64,000 nucleotides of DNA from Torymus aiolomorphi (taxonomy: Eukaryota > Arthropoda > Insecta > Hymenoptera > Torymidae). The stretch's first letter is position 1, and every line of letters starts with the position of its first letter. The stretch covers positions 228,299,876 through 228,363,875 of the forward strand of contig CM070873.1 in the NCBI GenBank assembly GCA_036365515.1. Reading direction: 5' to 3'. Below the pieces are notes generated by a model. The model saw only the letters and a program-made list of their open reading frames with translations, made no database searches and was not told the DNA's origin. The position numbers and the translations under genes were made by a program. Below, piece by piece: positions 13,901 to 27,600 of the stretch.

Positions 13901-16900
13901 CATGATAGAAAACGAATAATTACAAGAACTATCAATTATAAGAATCTCAATAGATATACTTTATTGGTAACGAAACGATATATGATTCATCATTCCAATT
14001 TAGTAAAACAACAGAACCATAAAACCCACAATTATAGAATCATTGATTTCGCAAACCGCGCGTGAGTAAAATAGACGTACACTTTCCGCCAGCAAAGATG
14101 ACGCTCAAAACAAACCTTGACACTACTCGCGCTCATCCACACACGTGGGTGGCGCCACGAGATTTTCCCATCGTCGTGCTCGAATATGCATATATAAGTA
14201 AACATGACGCGCAACACCGCCTCCGCGCTATATAGCTAATAACGACGTTTAACGCGCCGCGCAGCTAATTCAGGCCCAACAATCACTGCAATAACCCGCA
14301 TCGAGTATTGCTAACACTTCCTTCCCTGTCGTCATGATCAGTGCGCGCAGAGGCAACAAGAGGAGAGAGATAATCGCGGGAATTCATTGAACTCGGCGCG
14401 ACGCGCGGTAATTATGCGACTCGCGCGCTCGCGAGGTATAGCTTTGTTTCGCGTGTGTCTCTGCTGCAATCGCGTGTGCAACTGCTTATTTATAAATATA
14501 CATGGTATAGAGAGCGATAGGATATATATCGCGGGGCGACCAATAGCTCCCCGGCACCCGTTTTATCGTGGGAATATGAACTTCGTGGGATAATTGCGCT
14601 CGCCCGCGCGTGCTTTGGAAAAAGCTACACATTTTACGGCCTCTATTATTTTAAATTAAATAATAGTCAACTGTACACTGTGTGTGTGTGTGTAGCAGTA
14701 CTTGTTAAGCGATTAGAATTCGCGTGACGTAACGCGCCATTTTTTAGCGCAAACATTTGCATATACGCTTTTTTTTCGTTTCTATCGCGTTACAAGAGAC
14801 CGGAGCACTTTCGAACGGCCGTTTTCGAGTGCTTGCGTTCCAATATAGCTGATTTGGAAAATCGTTCCTTTACACGGTAAACAAAATATCCCGCAGCCAC
14901 ATTAACAAGCCATTATTACGCGTTTCAACGCGGGTCGTTGAAATTCCCGCTTTTTTTTATATGAAAAAAGTGCGTCTGGCAAAACTGGAGCAACCAAAAA
15001 ATGCACTTTGGTGAATTATTGCTCGCGAACGAACTATATATATCCGTGCGCGCTTATACGGCTTCAGCTATTACCTATAGAATCAGCAGTTTCTTATCGG
15101 CGCATTTTCTCCCTGCACTCGCGCGCGCTAGCTTCGAAGTTACTTTCAGCGCTCACGACAATAATAAAAAGTCCGCGCACTTCAGACTCTCGCGACAAGG
15201 ATATGGAGTGTACTTATATGCGGTGCGGGTCTCTCGCGCTTTATCGGTGATTACTTCGGATCCGCGCGAAGGTTTCCCAACGGACTCGCGTGTTTTTACG
15301 GCTTTTAGAAGGGAAGCGGCGGCGGCGGCGTAAAATCGCGATCGAGAGAGATCGTCGAAGGTTGGCCGAACGAATTATGCCTTCGTAGAGCTCGTAGGTT
15401 TAACATAGTATACGTATATGTATATATATATGACGCAACGATTCCGGGGTATCATTAACCAAGCTGTAACATTCAGACTTTTTGCCCGGCTATATACAGT
15501 TTCATTCGTCCGCGCTTTTTGCACGGACGGAGTTGAACGCCGATGGGATGAATGCACCTTTAGCATTCAATCAATGCGGGTAAGAGTCGTGCATCAATGC
15601 GTTATTGGGAGCGCGTGGTATTACCCTGTATCTTATAATGCGCGCTTTTTATTTCGGCGAGGTATATTGAATACAATGAATCGGACTTTTTACGTTGGTT
15701 ATAACGCGAGTGCGCGGCGGAGAGACGCGTTGCGTAAGGCAAAAATCGTTTACATATAGGAAAGTATTGACGCTCTATACGTAACTGTTTATGAGCTTTT
15801 CATGCACTCCAGTTATGTGATAATTTTATGGAAGTACTTCTCTCCTGTTGTCAGCGCTGTGGTATTTCAATTTTCTTGCGGACACCTTTTTTCCGAAGGC
15901 CTCCGAGCGATCGCGGCTGCACGTGTATAAGGATCGGTTCTCGAAAGGTGCATTACCATGTTAATAGAAATGCAAACACTAGGAAAACCTAATAATAGAC
16001 GTTAAGGAGAAGTATTAAAAACAGTTTTTGTTGGCTTTTTGAAAGTGAATGGAAATGGAATGTAAATACCTCTTTTGTCATTAAAATACTTTAGTATTTT
16101 TTCGAATTGTAAAATTTCTACGAGCGTATTTCACACAAACCGTATTCGTAAAAATATAATATAGATTCTGTCCTTATAAATACATTGTTTTATTTTTTTC
16201 GAAACTTGTTGATAGAAATCACCACAATTAATTGTCTTGAATTACGACCAATCATCACACCAAGGGCATTTCTAGATTACGATCACCACAGTAGCACAAT
16301 AGCTTTTTTTTACGAAATTTTCTTTGTATATATACAGTTTACGAAATAATGATATATGGGTCTCTGTAAAATACGGTATGTATACTCATGAATATAACTC
16401 TTCAAAGCTCTAAATTTAGTGCTACTCGCACAAAAAAAAACAAAATGTTTAAAATAAGCAATGCGTGTAAAAAAGTTCACCTTGGACTAAAGAAATGCGC
16501 TTCGCTTTATCTCCCAACATTTCGAAAGACATGAGTTATTGAAAAATTACCCGTAGGCAGCACTTTTTTAGGCCTTTTTTTAGCCTCCCACATTAGCCGA
16601 CCATCAGCCTTCCCCATATATATAATTAAAATACTTGTAACATCGTATCAATTGTTTCTTTCTTTCTCTTTTTTCTCAGGCGACGACGACACCAGGGTCC
16701 GAGACTAATGCGACGACGGGGCACACGCTCACGGGCATCCCGCAGATCGACTACATCTGGGACCCGAATCTGCCGCGCGAGCTCAACGGCTACAACCTGA
16801 GCGAGTATCCGTTCTACTCGAGCATGCCCGAGGACATCGACTTCAAGTGCGACGGGCTGCACGACGGATTTTACGCGAGCGTGCCCCATAAATGTCAGGT

Positions 16901-18638
16901 AAAGTCCGCGAGCAGCACCGCGCTCGAAAATTGTCCGCGAGAGCGCGGTGATTTACGCGCGAATGTCGACGCGATAAATTCGACGAGGCGGAGGCGCACC
17001 GTTGCGCAAGCCTTGAATAATAAGTGTATCGTAAGGAGATAACGAGTGTGTGTGTGTATGTGTGGACCACTGCTTTGCTTATGATGATGTCTTTGCCTAG
17101 GTGAAGAGTGGAGATCCCTCGAGCGGAACAGTTATTTACGCGGGATGTATATGTACGCCGAGAGTGATTGAGGAAGAGTGAAGCTGCGAGCGACAAACTC
17201 TCCGGAATAGTTGAGACGTTTATGGCGAATACCTTGGTAGGCTTTTTATGCGCTTGGAAACTCGATGCGCTAGAATACGCATATTTGACGTCAGCGCGTT
17301 GCCTTTTTCGTACGTGACGTTGTAGTATACATTGTACAACAAATAGTATCTTTAAAGTGGCAGGATGTTATTATACAGTATAAAATATAAGCATCCGTTT
17401 TGCAAATAATATTTTTTTTTTATTTTGCAAAAACTTTCTGTGAGTACAGGCGTAACTTCCGTCAGGACTTTCCAAGACAGGAATTATTACTTTTCCGGGT
17501 TAAATCTTTGATTTGCACTCTCTATTTGCGAACAAAACCATAAATGTTAATCTCGGCGAACTTTCGACAAATTCTTTTTATATCGACTGGTTCAGTCGTT
17601 TCTAGGCGCTGACTCGTTTCACTGGTCGTAGATAAATATCAATTTCTCAAATAAAGTTGGGCCTCGCTTTTTACACGCTTGTTCTGGAGTTACGGCTTTT
17701 TACAACTGGACTTATTGTTGCCAGTATATCTACTAAATCAAGTTCAGAGATGAAAAAATACTCCTACTCGAGTTAACTGCTCGTAGGTCGAGATTCCAAC
17801 GTGCATTAGCAACAACGGTTATCAATCAATCCGAAATAGTAAAAACTGCTGACAATATAATTTGAAAATACGGAAAATCGGCGACGTTGTAGCTGAAAAA
17901 GTAACGAAGAAATTTCACTGAAAGGTTGAAATTCAACTACGACTTTCAAGACGACAACTGTTGGCTGGAAAAGTTTCAACGTATAGCTGTTCTTATTTCA
18001 TCAAAATCTATAACGTGTCGGAGAATACCTACAAAGCTATTTACTTTAGCCATTACGTCGGCCATCTCATAAATGATTCGCTGAAAGGTACAATTCTCTT
18101 AATGCTCCGCATCACGCAAGAGTTATTACTGATACTGCACCAATTGTTTGCTCTCTTTATATAGAAACTCACATCGTAATCACAGTGTTACATGTGGTCT
18201 TCATTGCTATTCCGCGCCGTAATTGAGTTACAAAACAATCTCCTACGGCTATATACACTCTCTCACATATATATCGACACAGCCGTCTTATATACGTTTC
18301 TTACCTCTGCCATACCGCAACATCCAGTTAATGTTGCAAATTTAAAGCGCAGATAAATCAACAATGACAAAGAGGATTTCGTTGCCCAATAGAAAGTTTT
18401 TCATCGACGCATCGCCGCTGCTGCTTTGCTCAATCCCGCGAACGTCGAAAAATAAAAGTAGTAAAATTCAGAAAGACGAGCTACCTATTCGCACGCGTCC
18501 GGCAGCCGTTAGTTGCGTAACCTAACACGCGCACAGAAGTTGAAACAGTCGTTTGTATAATCGATAGCGACGAGCAATTCTTCTTTCTGGCACGCGAGAG
18601 AGCCTAACAGAGCACATAACGCCGCAGCGAAACGCATA

Positions 18639-18684
<46 letters not shown>

Positions 18685-21600
18685 ACGAGAGATCTAAGAG
18701 AATCGGCGGCGCGCATTCATGCGCACTTTTTCCTCGCAATTAAGAACGAGTCGAACCTTATTAGGTCGCGCCTAATAAGGCGTCCCTCCGGCTCGTGGTA
18801 AATTAATTTATAGCGCCCGCGCGCGCGTCTTGCTAAAAGCGAGGGAATCAAACATCGTTGTTCCGTTGTGCGTCGCGTCATGTCACTGCAAAAACGATAT
18901 GGGTATATTCAATAGCATAAAATGCAGTTTGTATGAGCATAGTTTGCTGTCATGCCTCGTTGATTGAAATGCGGTGCGTATGCTTAAGATGCCGTAACAG
19001 TCATGTGGCGAAATTGATGGAAAAAAAGAGAGACATTTGAGATCAGCTGTTTTTTACTGTCGCTGTGGGAAAACGATGTGATGTGTGGTTAAACATCGTG
19101 TATAGACTTAATGAGGAGTTGATTGTTCGTGCGTTTTATATTGTTTATCGTTTAATTTTTCAGTAGGAAAATTTTCTTTATTATTGATGTATAATAAAAG
19201 AGGTAACGGCTTAGGGAAAAATGAAAATTGGGTAATCATTATAACATTTTGTTATTTATCGAGGTCAAGTTGTTGGCAAAAGGTGAGCAAATTTGTTTTT
19301 AAAATGCTAATTTAGTCATCGACCTAAATTTACAAATTACCAAGAACATGTCGCAACCATTTGCTATAGGTTCATGGCGTACAGAAACGAACACACTATT
19401 ACGAAGTAAGCGTGAAAAAGGAATTATTAAATTTTTTGAAGCACATAATATCACGAAATAACTATCTTATGCCACCCATTACATTACATTATATACACAA
19501 AAAAACGCAGCAGGGTTGCATCGTTAGCACAACGAGTATTTCCACGAAAAGTAGGTGTATTTTTCAAGGAACCTAGTACCACCGACTTACCTACGAAAAC
19601 ACCTCGGTCCAATTAAGCTTATTACCGTCAGACAACCGAAAGACCGGAGATAACGAGCTTCTCTCGTACACTCTTTCGGCATCGCACGGCCGCAGCCAAA
19701 CGCTTTTCCGACGGATTCGCCGACGCGTATAACGCCGACGCGGAGCGAAGAGGTGAGAGATCGTTATAACGCCCGCGAAGAGCCAATCGATTCAGTTCAC
19801 TTTTACCCGCGCGTGCGCGCGAGAGAGTCGAAAGTCGTTCGGTTTCCCTTTCGACGTGCCATATGTCCCCATTGTCGCGTGTCACACACCAACGCCCGCG
19901 CGCTCTTACATCTATAAAGGGGGAGAAAAAAAGAAAAACGATCGGATGGATCGACGCGGCGGTGTGGATAATAGGCATAACTCAATTACGAAGGAATCAC
20001 ACGGAGCCGCGGATGAACAATGCGAAGCGCGAGATCGCGAGGGTCGATAAGACCGATTCGTGACAGTCTCGTCGGGGTATCTCTGCTGCTGCTGCCGGAG
20101 GATTTCTCCTGAGATATATCAATTGAGGCAGACAAAAGCACTGATTTTATTTGCCAAGCTATTTATTCGCGAGAGACGACGGCATTGTCGTCTTCCTTTC
20201 GCGTGGCAGGAAAGAGGGGTATATATAATAGGGAAATAATGAGGAAATCAATTTATCGGGTTTTCCAAATGTCTTCATGAGCGCAAGATTGAGGTTCATT
20301 ACGTCTAACAAAAAGATCTATCGCGTAATAAAAGGCTTTAATGAAGATGCCTACGAGTAAATAAGAATTGTGCATTATTATATAGCTTATCTTTATTCCT
20401 TAATTAGTGTGTTTTCTATTTATAAAAACTATTTCACTTGTATTTTAAATTACCGATCATTATATCAGATTTTTTATTTCTAAAACAGTACTACCTAGAG
20501 AATTCAAACTGAAATTCGTAGGATTTTTGTTTACTTTCTTTCCAAGTTTCATTTCATTCCTAAACACTTTCTATTTTACATCCGAAAAGCTTTAGAGGAA
20601 TAAATATTGTAGTTACATTATTCGAAAACCCAATTCATGCATTTTTTGATAAAACGAAAATCGATGAATAATCGCGCACCTCCCATAAAATAAGCAACGG
20701 CATTTTTATGTATCATCAAAATATTACAATCCCATAATAAAAGTTTAATGCAATTCCAAGGAAATCCCATAGCTTAATTTTCTTTATATCTCATTGCACA
20801 ATCCGTTCATGAAAGTCAATACACTCGCTTTAATATTCTAATAAAAAAAAAATTGCTCTAAACTTAATATCCGGATCTGCACCACCCAGTTGCATAATAA
20901 TTTTCTACCTCGGATAAACGCGCTCTTCGTGACAAAGGACCCCTCCCACCTCCGCATCCGAGAAAAACCAGAACGCTTCGATTTCGTCGACCGATCCACT
21001 CTATCAACATTGACACGACGCGCGAGAAAATCCAACGGGTGAAATTTCTTTTTTAGAAATTCAAGGCTCGCGTCTCGGAACACGAACCGAAGAGAGAATA
21101 AAAAGGCGCGAGAAAGACTTTGGGAATTCGTGCTTCGTTACACATCTACTGGCGCGCGCGTTCGCATAGAAAGCGAGCCGGGCACTTCCGGCAGTGTATA
21201 GTTATAGGCGAATCGCCGCCGATACGCCGGGTAAGACGATCCTTCCTCGAGCAAGAAGATAAGCAGAGCAGCGCGCGACTGACCATTGTCATGCAAATCC
21301 GCAAGTCGCGAGAGGCTTCTTCCTTCTTGCGCGAGTAGTGCGATGGTACTCGAATCTACGGTTCCGGAGAAGTCGGGGGAAAAAAGGGCCGAGGGAGAGG
21401 GGAAAATCGCATTTAATTCGAGATCTAAATGGATCGCTTAGTCGCGGATTCTGTTCCGTTGCCGCTGCTGTGAAATTTAAAGCGTTCCCTCGTTCCCGCG
21501 AATGAGAAAGCATGAAAATTCAAGTTGGGGGAGTTGGTTAATGTAAAAAGGTACAGGAAGTTAAGAAGTTATGCTTTAACGAGAGTCTAAATTTTTTTTC

Positions 21601-24600
21601 TTAGATACACAAATAATTGTATACACTTTGCTTTATAAAAACTCACTCTTCCTTTGCCTGATGCAGCTTATACATAATCATGCTTCGTAAGTGACGCGAA
21701 GGTGTTTTTATAATCGATCGAAGCAAGTAGGTATCGTTAATACCTATCAATCATCTACAATTAGTCATTAACGCATAATTCTTTTACTCTCATTTAAAGT
21801 GAAATTGACGTTTAAATACACATTATTTTAATTGATTTTTTCAAACGCGACAAAAAAATCTGTGAGGATAAAAACTTTTACTTCGTGTAAGTATAGGATT
21901 TCAATTTTTTGCTGTAACGTACACTCGGTAATGAGCATATATAATAAATTTAGCCTCAAATTTCACTACTAGTTGTAAATAACTTTTAAAGCGTTCAATT
22001 TTACTTAGGCATTAATTTGACATGTCAAAATAGGACGCAAGGTTCACGATGGATAACGTGACCGCAGGCGTATAAGCATATACAATTACTTGTTGGCTTA
22101 CACTTTATGAAGGTTTTTTACTAATATAAAATAGGAAGCCTATCTCGCCGGTTGAAATGAGATTTTTCCAAAGTCGAAGATGAACATTAAACACCACATA
22201 AATTACTGAACAAGTGTTGGAATAATAAACCTCGTAAAAATTTAAGTCAACCGTTGTGTAACTTTAAATTAGCACCATACTAAAATCTAATTTTATATAT
22301 GTACGAACTTTGTGACGTGTGCTTTTTAAATCAATTTTTAATGTTCTAAAAGGAAGATAATGTCACGCAGATGCAGTGAATTCACTTATTTAAAAAACAC
22401 AATTTCGCTAAATTATTACTTTCTAAGTAACAGAAAATAGAAAGCTGATTTATCCACGAAGAATTTTTATTGACTCCGCTTCACGAATACATATATAATT
22501 TAGAGTGATATCTCTTTTATATACTTCAAATACCGCATGACAATTCTATATCGCGTGAACCATGACTTTTACATAACGCAAAACTTTCTGCAGAACTTCA
22601 TTGCGCAAAAGAATTCAATCTCAATTTACAATTCACGAGAACGATTAAAATTCTTCGAATGCCACACGCACTAAGATCCCATTCAATCAGTCAGTCCGTA
22701 ATTGACGGCCACGCCACATTACATCTGTCTAATACTCTCAACTGCCTGTAACTCATATACCACGAGTCATCTCTCACTCTCCGATAGCTCGAACAATACA
22801 CCGACAGATCGATACGAGTCGCGATAACGGGCGTCGGGCGCAAAAGAAGAAGAAGACCCGCACACATCACTGCGCGCGCGAACAGCGTCAATCTCTGAAA
22901 TCTATATGCGCTCGCGCATGGATGGCATGACAAACTTTATATACGTATATAGCGACGCATGCATCAAACCGACACTCTCTCTCCCGTATAGTTACTTGCA
23001 CGTAAGATATATATATTCCGAGGCGAAGCTGCAGGCGAAGAAGCGCTCGCGGCGATCATTCTCTCTCTCTATATCTCGGCTTCTAGATGACTCCGCCGAG
23101 ATAACGTCGCCACGTCGATCCTTCTACGCTATGTGCACGCACCTATATATAATCATTTTATGTACCGCCACACACGCACGCGTGGCAATTACGTCGTTTG
23201 TGCACGCGCGCACGCGTGACACACAGGCGTGAAAGCACCGCGAGGGTGAACCTGGTTTATTATAGATTGTGAGCGATGCGATGGGAAAAATTTGAGACTC
23301 GTAGAAATACGATAGTGTTGGAAAGTTAGCTGATGTTTAATTATCAGTTTCGTGTGATTTTTGCGAACGTTATATATATGTTGCGTTGTTACGTGGCGCA
23401 CGGTGTTCGTGTATATATTTTTGTGGCAAAGATAATGTCGGTTACCTAATATAATAAATTAATAACACTGCGTGAGCTGTATGTTTTATGGCCATTTTTT
23501 CAGGTAGAAGCAATCATAATAATTCCAAATTAATTTCCTGTATTACTCATTTAATTAATGGCTCGCCATTTTTTTAGGTATTTATATATTATGCTATGGA
23601 TAAATTTATACTCTATTGCTGGGTTAATAAATATTTCTATAAAGCTAATAAGCCATCAAAATATTAACAACGATTCTTGGGATGATAAAAAGCTAATGGA
23701 ACGTCATCAGAATTCTAATACTGAATTCCAGTCAACTTTCTCATAGTTTCGGATGATTTCGTTGCATCGAATTCGAATATACTGTGGAATTTAGTCATCC
23801 TATGGCTCTATAAAGAATTCCACTTGTTTTCTTCGTAAAACTAGACTTACATGTTTAAGAATGTTTTAAAATGACCCGCGAAAAAATTGAAAGTATGGAC
23901 AATATATTTCATATATATTGGATATACAAATTAGCAATATATTACAAATATACTGGCTATGCGATTGCCAATATATTAGTAACATATCTGCGATTGTACA
24001 TCCTCCAATATATTACTCATATATTGGCAGTGTAAAATGTATAAAAATAAATTTCAAAACGTGTTACCAATAAGTATAGTCGGAATAGTGTCGCTACTTC
24101 AATAAGTTATTTTTATATATTTACATATCAAAATTATTTCACGCAAACATTGCGGAAATTTTCAAGGCCCTATTGTACATCTGTACAAGAGGGGATAGCA
24201 AAAACAAGGCGAGCTTTGTATTTCGAACTCTTCGTAAAGAGTCGTTCGAACGGATGAATTACACGGCTCATATACTCTCGGCCCTCCAATGCGTTTAAAG
24301 GAACCACTACCGGCGCACCGAATAGCGGTGGCAAACGGGAACTTTTGATGGGCGGCGCTCGATATGTTACACGGAGAGAAATTTTAGAGTAAAAATTACC
24401 AAGGTGCCTTGGTAGTGCATGGATAGACTGTCAAAAGCCGTGATATTCCCAGGTTTCTAATACAATTTATAAGTTTCCCAGGAAAAACTACCATAACCAC
24501 TTAAAAAAAATACCAAATTATCGGAATAAAAATTACCAGACACACTGGTAAAAATTGAGATCTAGTCATTTTTACAGGGTAACCTAAGAATTTTTACTAA

Positions 24601-27600
24601 GAAAACTGATAAATTTTGCCAAATAACCTGGTATTTGTGTATTCGCGCATGCGCACTGCGCATTATTGTGTTTCAGAAGATTGATACTAGAGGCGTGCGC
24701 GACGTTAAAATGAAAATAATACACATATTTTCAGTAAGTAATAACGGCGATTCAAATGACTGTTGGTAACAGCTTCCGTGGCGCAGTCGGTAGAACGTCG
24801 GACTCTCAACCCAAAGATCGTCGGATCGAATCCCGCTTCCGTAAAAATTTTTTTCAGTTTAATGTTTTTTCATCCTTGTTTCTGTTTCTATTTCTATATT
24901 AAAATACTATATATCCATTAATATAGATAAAAAAAGTTAATTTTTTTAATTTAAATTAACTAAAAAAAAATTTTACCAAGGCACTTTGGTAATAAGTTTG
25001 AAATTGTCAGTCTGTCCATCCATTACCATAGAAACTGGTAATTTTGCCTCGAATATTTGTAATTTTCACTACAAAATTTCTCTCCGTGTACTAATATATT
25101 GATAATCGCATAGCCAGTATATTTGCAATATATTGCTAATATGTATATCCCATATATATGAAATATATTGCCCATACTTTCAATTTTTTCGCGGGTGAAG
25201 CAATCACTGCCCTTTACAGCACATAATTCTTTAATCTTCGAAATATCGAAAAAAAAACAGCTTCCACAGTAGCAGCAAGTACCAAACGTCTGCAATATAC
25301 GCTCATTGTTACGTACGCTAGCGAATTTCCTTTCGACCGGAGCGCACACCTATACATATGCGCCATGGCGTATCACTGTATATCCGCAGCGGCATACTAT
25401 ATAGCGCGCACTCGACGGTGAAACCTGCGTGCGTGTCGAAACGATCATCGGGCATTATACGGACATACACATTGCACGACACACACACACACACTCGAAA
25501 TGTGCGCCTAGCGTCTCGAGCAAGCAAGTTTCTGCGCGCGCTCGGACTCGACGCGCGAAAAGCCTTTTTGCGCGAGGAGAGAGAGAGATATTAAAGCGGG
25601 CGGCGTGCGCGCGTGCACCAGACGCGACGTGCATTTTTATTGCGCGCAAGCGAGCTGGCGAGTAAGAGAGAAAGACTGCATACTTCCGGATTGGAGCGAG
25701 CGCGTGTATACGGCAATTTAGCATAAGACTAGCGAGCGAGATCGATTTTTTCTTATTTTTCGCTTTTTACACGTCGAGTTACGCGCGTGTTTTCACTTTA
25801 ACAGTCTCGAGGCTGTTGCTACTGCTGCAGCGCACTGTACGCCGCGCGGCGATATGTGCTTTGTTCGCGGGCGAACTTTAAAAGCCGGTAATATCCGCTC
25901 TAACTTTAGTGCCGGCCAATTTTTGCGCTATAAGTCAAATTTTTTCTCCCGGGAGTTGGGTTTTTTTGGCGGCTAGTTGTGTTACGTGAACGCGTAGCCG
26001 TAAGGTTTTTGCCTAATTGTAATTTTTTAAGAATTTCACATGTAATCATATGGTTCGCGGTGTATGGTGCATTTGATTCCTGTTCGAAATTATTTAATTT
26101 GAACTGCTTTCGGATGTAAGATAAAAGAGAATTTTACTATGTAATATTTTACGCCAATATTTTTAATAACTAGAATGCCACGTATAAAAGCGGAAAAACT
26201 GTTCTGACCGCCTTCGAAAGCTATTTCGATATAATATTATCGAGTTGGAGGCTAAAACATTGTCGAGTATTTATTGGCACACTATTGATCGATCAATAAA
26301 AGCTAAAATAGTGATTGCTTAAATTAAACCTCGTTTATACAGTTCTCGATATACTTTCTAATTGAACTAATTTATCGTTATTGATTATGATTTTACCAAA
26401 CAGCAATGGACATTTTGAATAAAGGTTTCTACCTTAATATATTTGGTTTTTTATGAGTATAATGTATTAACAACACATTTCTTTTCTTTTTTTATTCAGG
26501 TCTACCATCACTGTCTGTTTGGTACGCGCTACGACTTCCTCTGCGCCAACTTCACGGCCTTCGACCAGAAGACCTTCATCTGCCACTTTGTTTCGGAGGT
26601 CGACTGCGCCAACTCAAAAAAGTACTGGCACAGAAACGACGCCCTGTACCAGACCGCCTCCTCGACCACGACATCTACGACGACCTCCAGCACTACCACC
26701 ACAACCACAACTCCATCTAGCGTGGACAAAGGCGATCGACTTCCTAGCCGTGACCTCCCTCCTCGGCGCAGAAGACCGCCACCACGGCGACCAGCTTACG
26801 ACTACTACGACGAGGACTACTATGACGACGATTATGATCGAACCCGTCCACGTGGCTACAACCGCCGCGACTACGACGACTACGATGACCGGAAGTACCG
26901 GCGCGATCGGGATCGCGATCGGGACTACCGTCATCGCGACTTCCGCGATCGCGATCGAGATAGATTGCCGATGAGAGGCAATCGCAGAGATCCAGCTAGA
27001 GCGCGCGACCCCATTGACGAAGAGACACCGAGGTCGCGCGTTCGCGACCAGGACCCATCGAGGACCCGCGAGGTCGAGGATCGCGTGAGGGATGGCGACG
27101 ATAGACGGTACTCGGATAAGAGGTACAATGACTGCGTTGAGCAATGCAATGGCATAAGGCATGTAGCATGAAAATTCAATGCATATTCAAAATGTACTTT
27201 TGAACAAAGGGCCATGACGATGAGCTGTGTGCGTTTGTAGCGTTTCTAAATTCAAAAGATGATGTGCACGCAACGTACATCATAGCATTGTCTATGCCGT
27301 GCAAAAAATGCCGCGAACTTTGAATTTGCAATTTTCGCTGGCTGAAAGAGATTTCGCTAATCATGCCGAATGTAGTAACAATATGAGTTAATCTTCAAAT
27401 AAAATCTTCATCGTCTGTGGCTTGCCATTTTTCCAAGACAAAAGAAGCAAGAGAGATGATTGACATATTTCATTAAAACGAAATTCAATGATATATTACA
27501 AAGTGACTTCTTAAAAATTTAAATTACTAATTAGCGTCCAAGTAAACTATATACCTATAACGTTTATGAGTATTGACATTTAAATGCATTTTTTAGATTC

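Larger units (their letters stand above)
23875..25195. mobile_element. Non-autonomous TIR element, interrupted by a second element
   Basis: The left arm (from 23875, CCCGCGAAAAAATTGAAAG) and the right arm (ending 25195) are near-identical inverted copies over about 107 bp, rich in AATATATTG motifs. TGA flanks both ends (23872-23874 and 25196-25198), a 3-bp duplication. There is no transposase frame. The element at 24370-25088 has landed inside it; removing that element and one TA extends the arm match by several bases. Superfamily not assigned. Confidence 0.75.
16899..26499 (+). other. Intron 3 of the CPAP1-like gene (splits the CBM14 domain)
   Basis: The 9.6-kb intron separates cysteines 2 and 3 of the chitin-binding domain. 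It contains a GT microsatellite at 18644-18684, a CArG-like hairpin at 18756-18780, CpG-rich blocks at about 18500-18860, 19620-20120, 20880-21500, 22680-23270 and 25310-25900, and a nested pair of TIR elements at 23875-25195. No supported coding gene was seen. Confidence 0.75.

Noticed and set aside
22691..22933. Minus-strand frame with MCAGLLLLLRPTPVIATRID
   Set aside because: The Leu run comes from a CTT repeat; no cysteine pattern, domain or splice context.
23558..23746. 62-codon plus-strand frame with hydrophobic N-terminus and polar tail
   Set aside because: It has an ATG, but lies in AT-rich intron sequence with no codon bias, and a splice-acceptor-like TTTTTTTAG sits inside it. No supporting evidence.
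24772..24843. Functional tRNA gene (anticodon CTC)
   Set aside because: The acceptor stem cannot pair and the D and anticodon stems have mismatches; kept as a tRNA-like unit, not as a tRNA gene.
26614..27162. 182-codon minus-strand frame antisense to exon 4
   Set aside because: Shadow of the repetitive GAC/GCGATC coding sequence; valine/isoleucine runs mirror Asp/Tyr codons. The plus strand has the CBM14 domain and splice sites.
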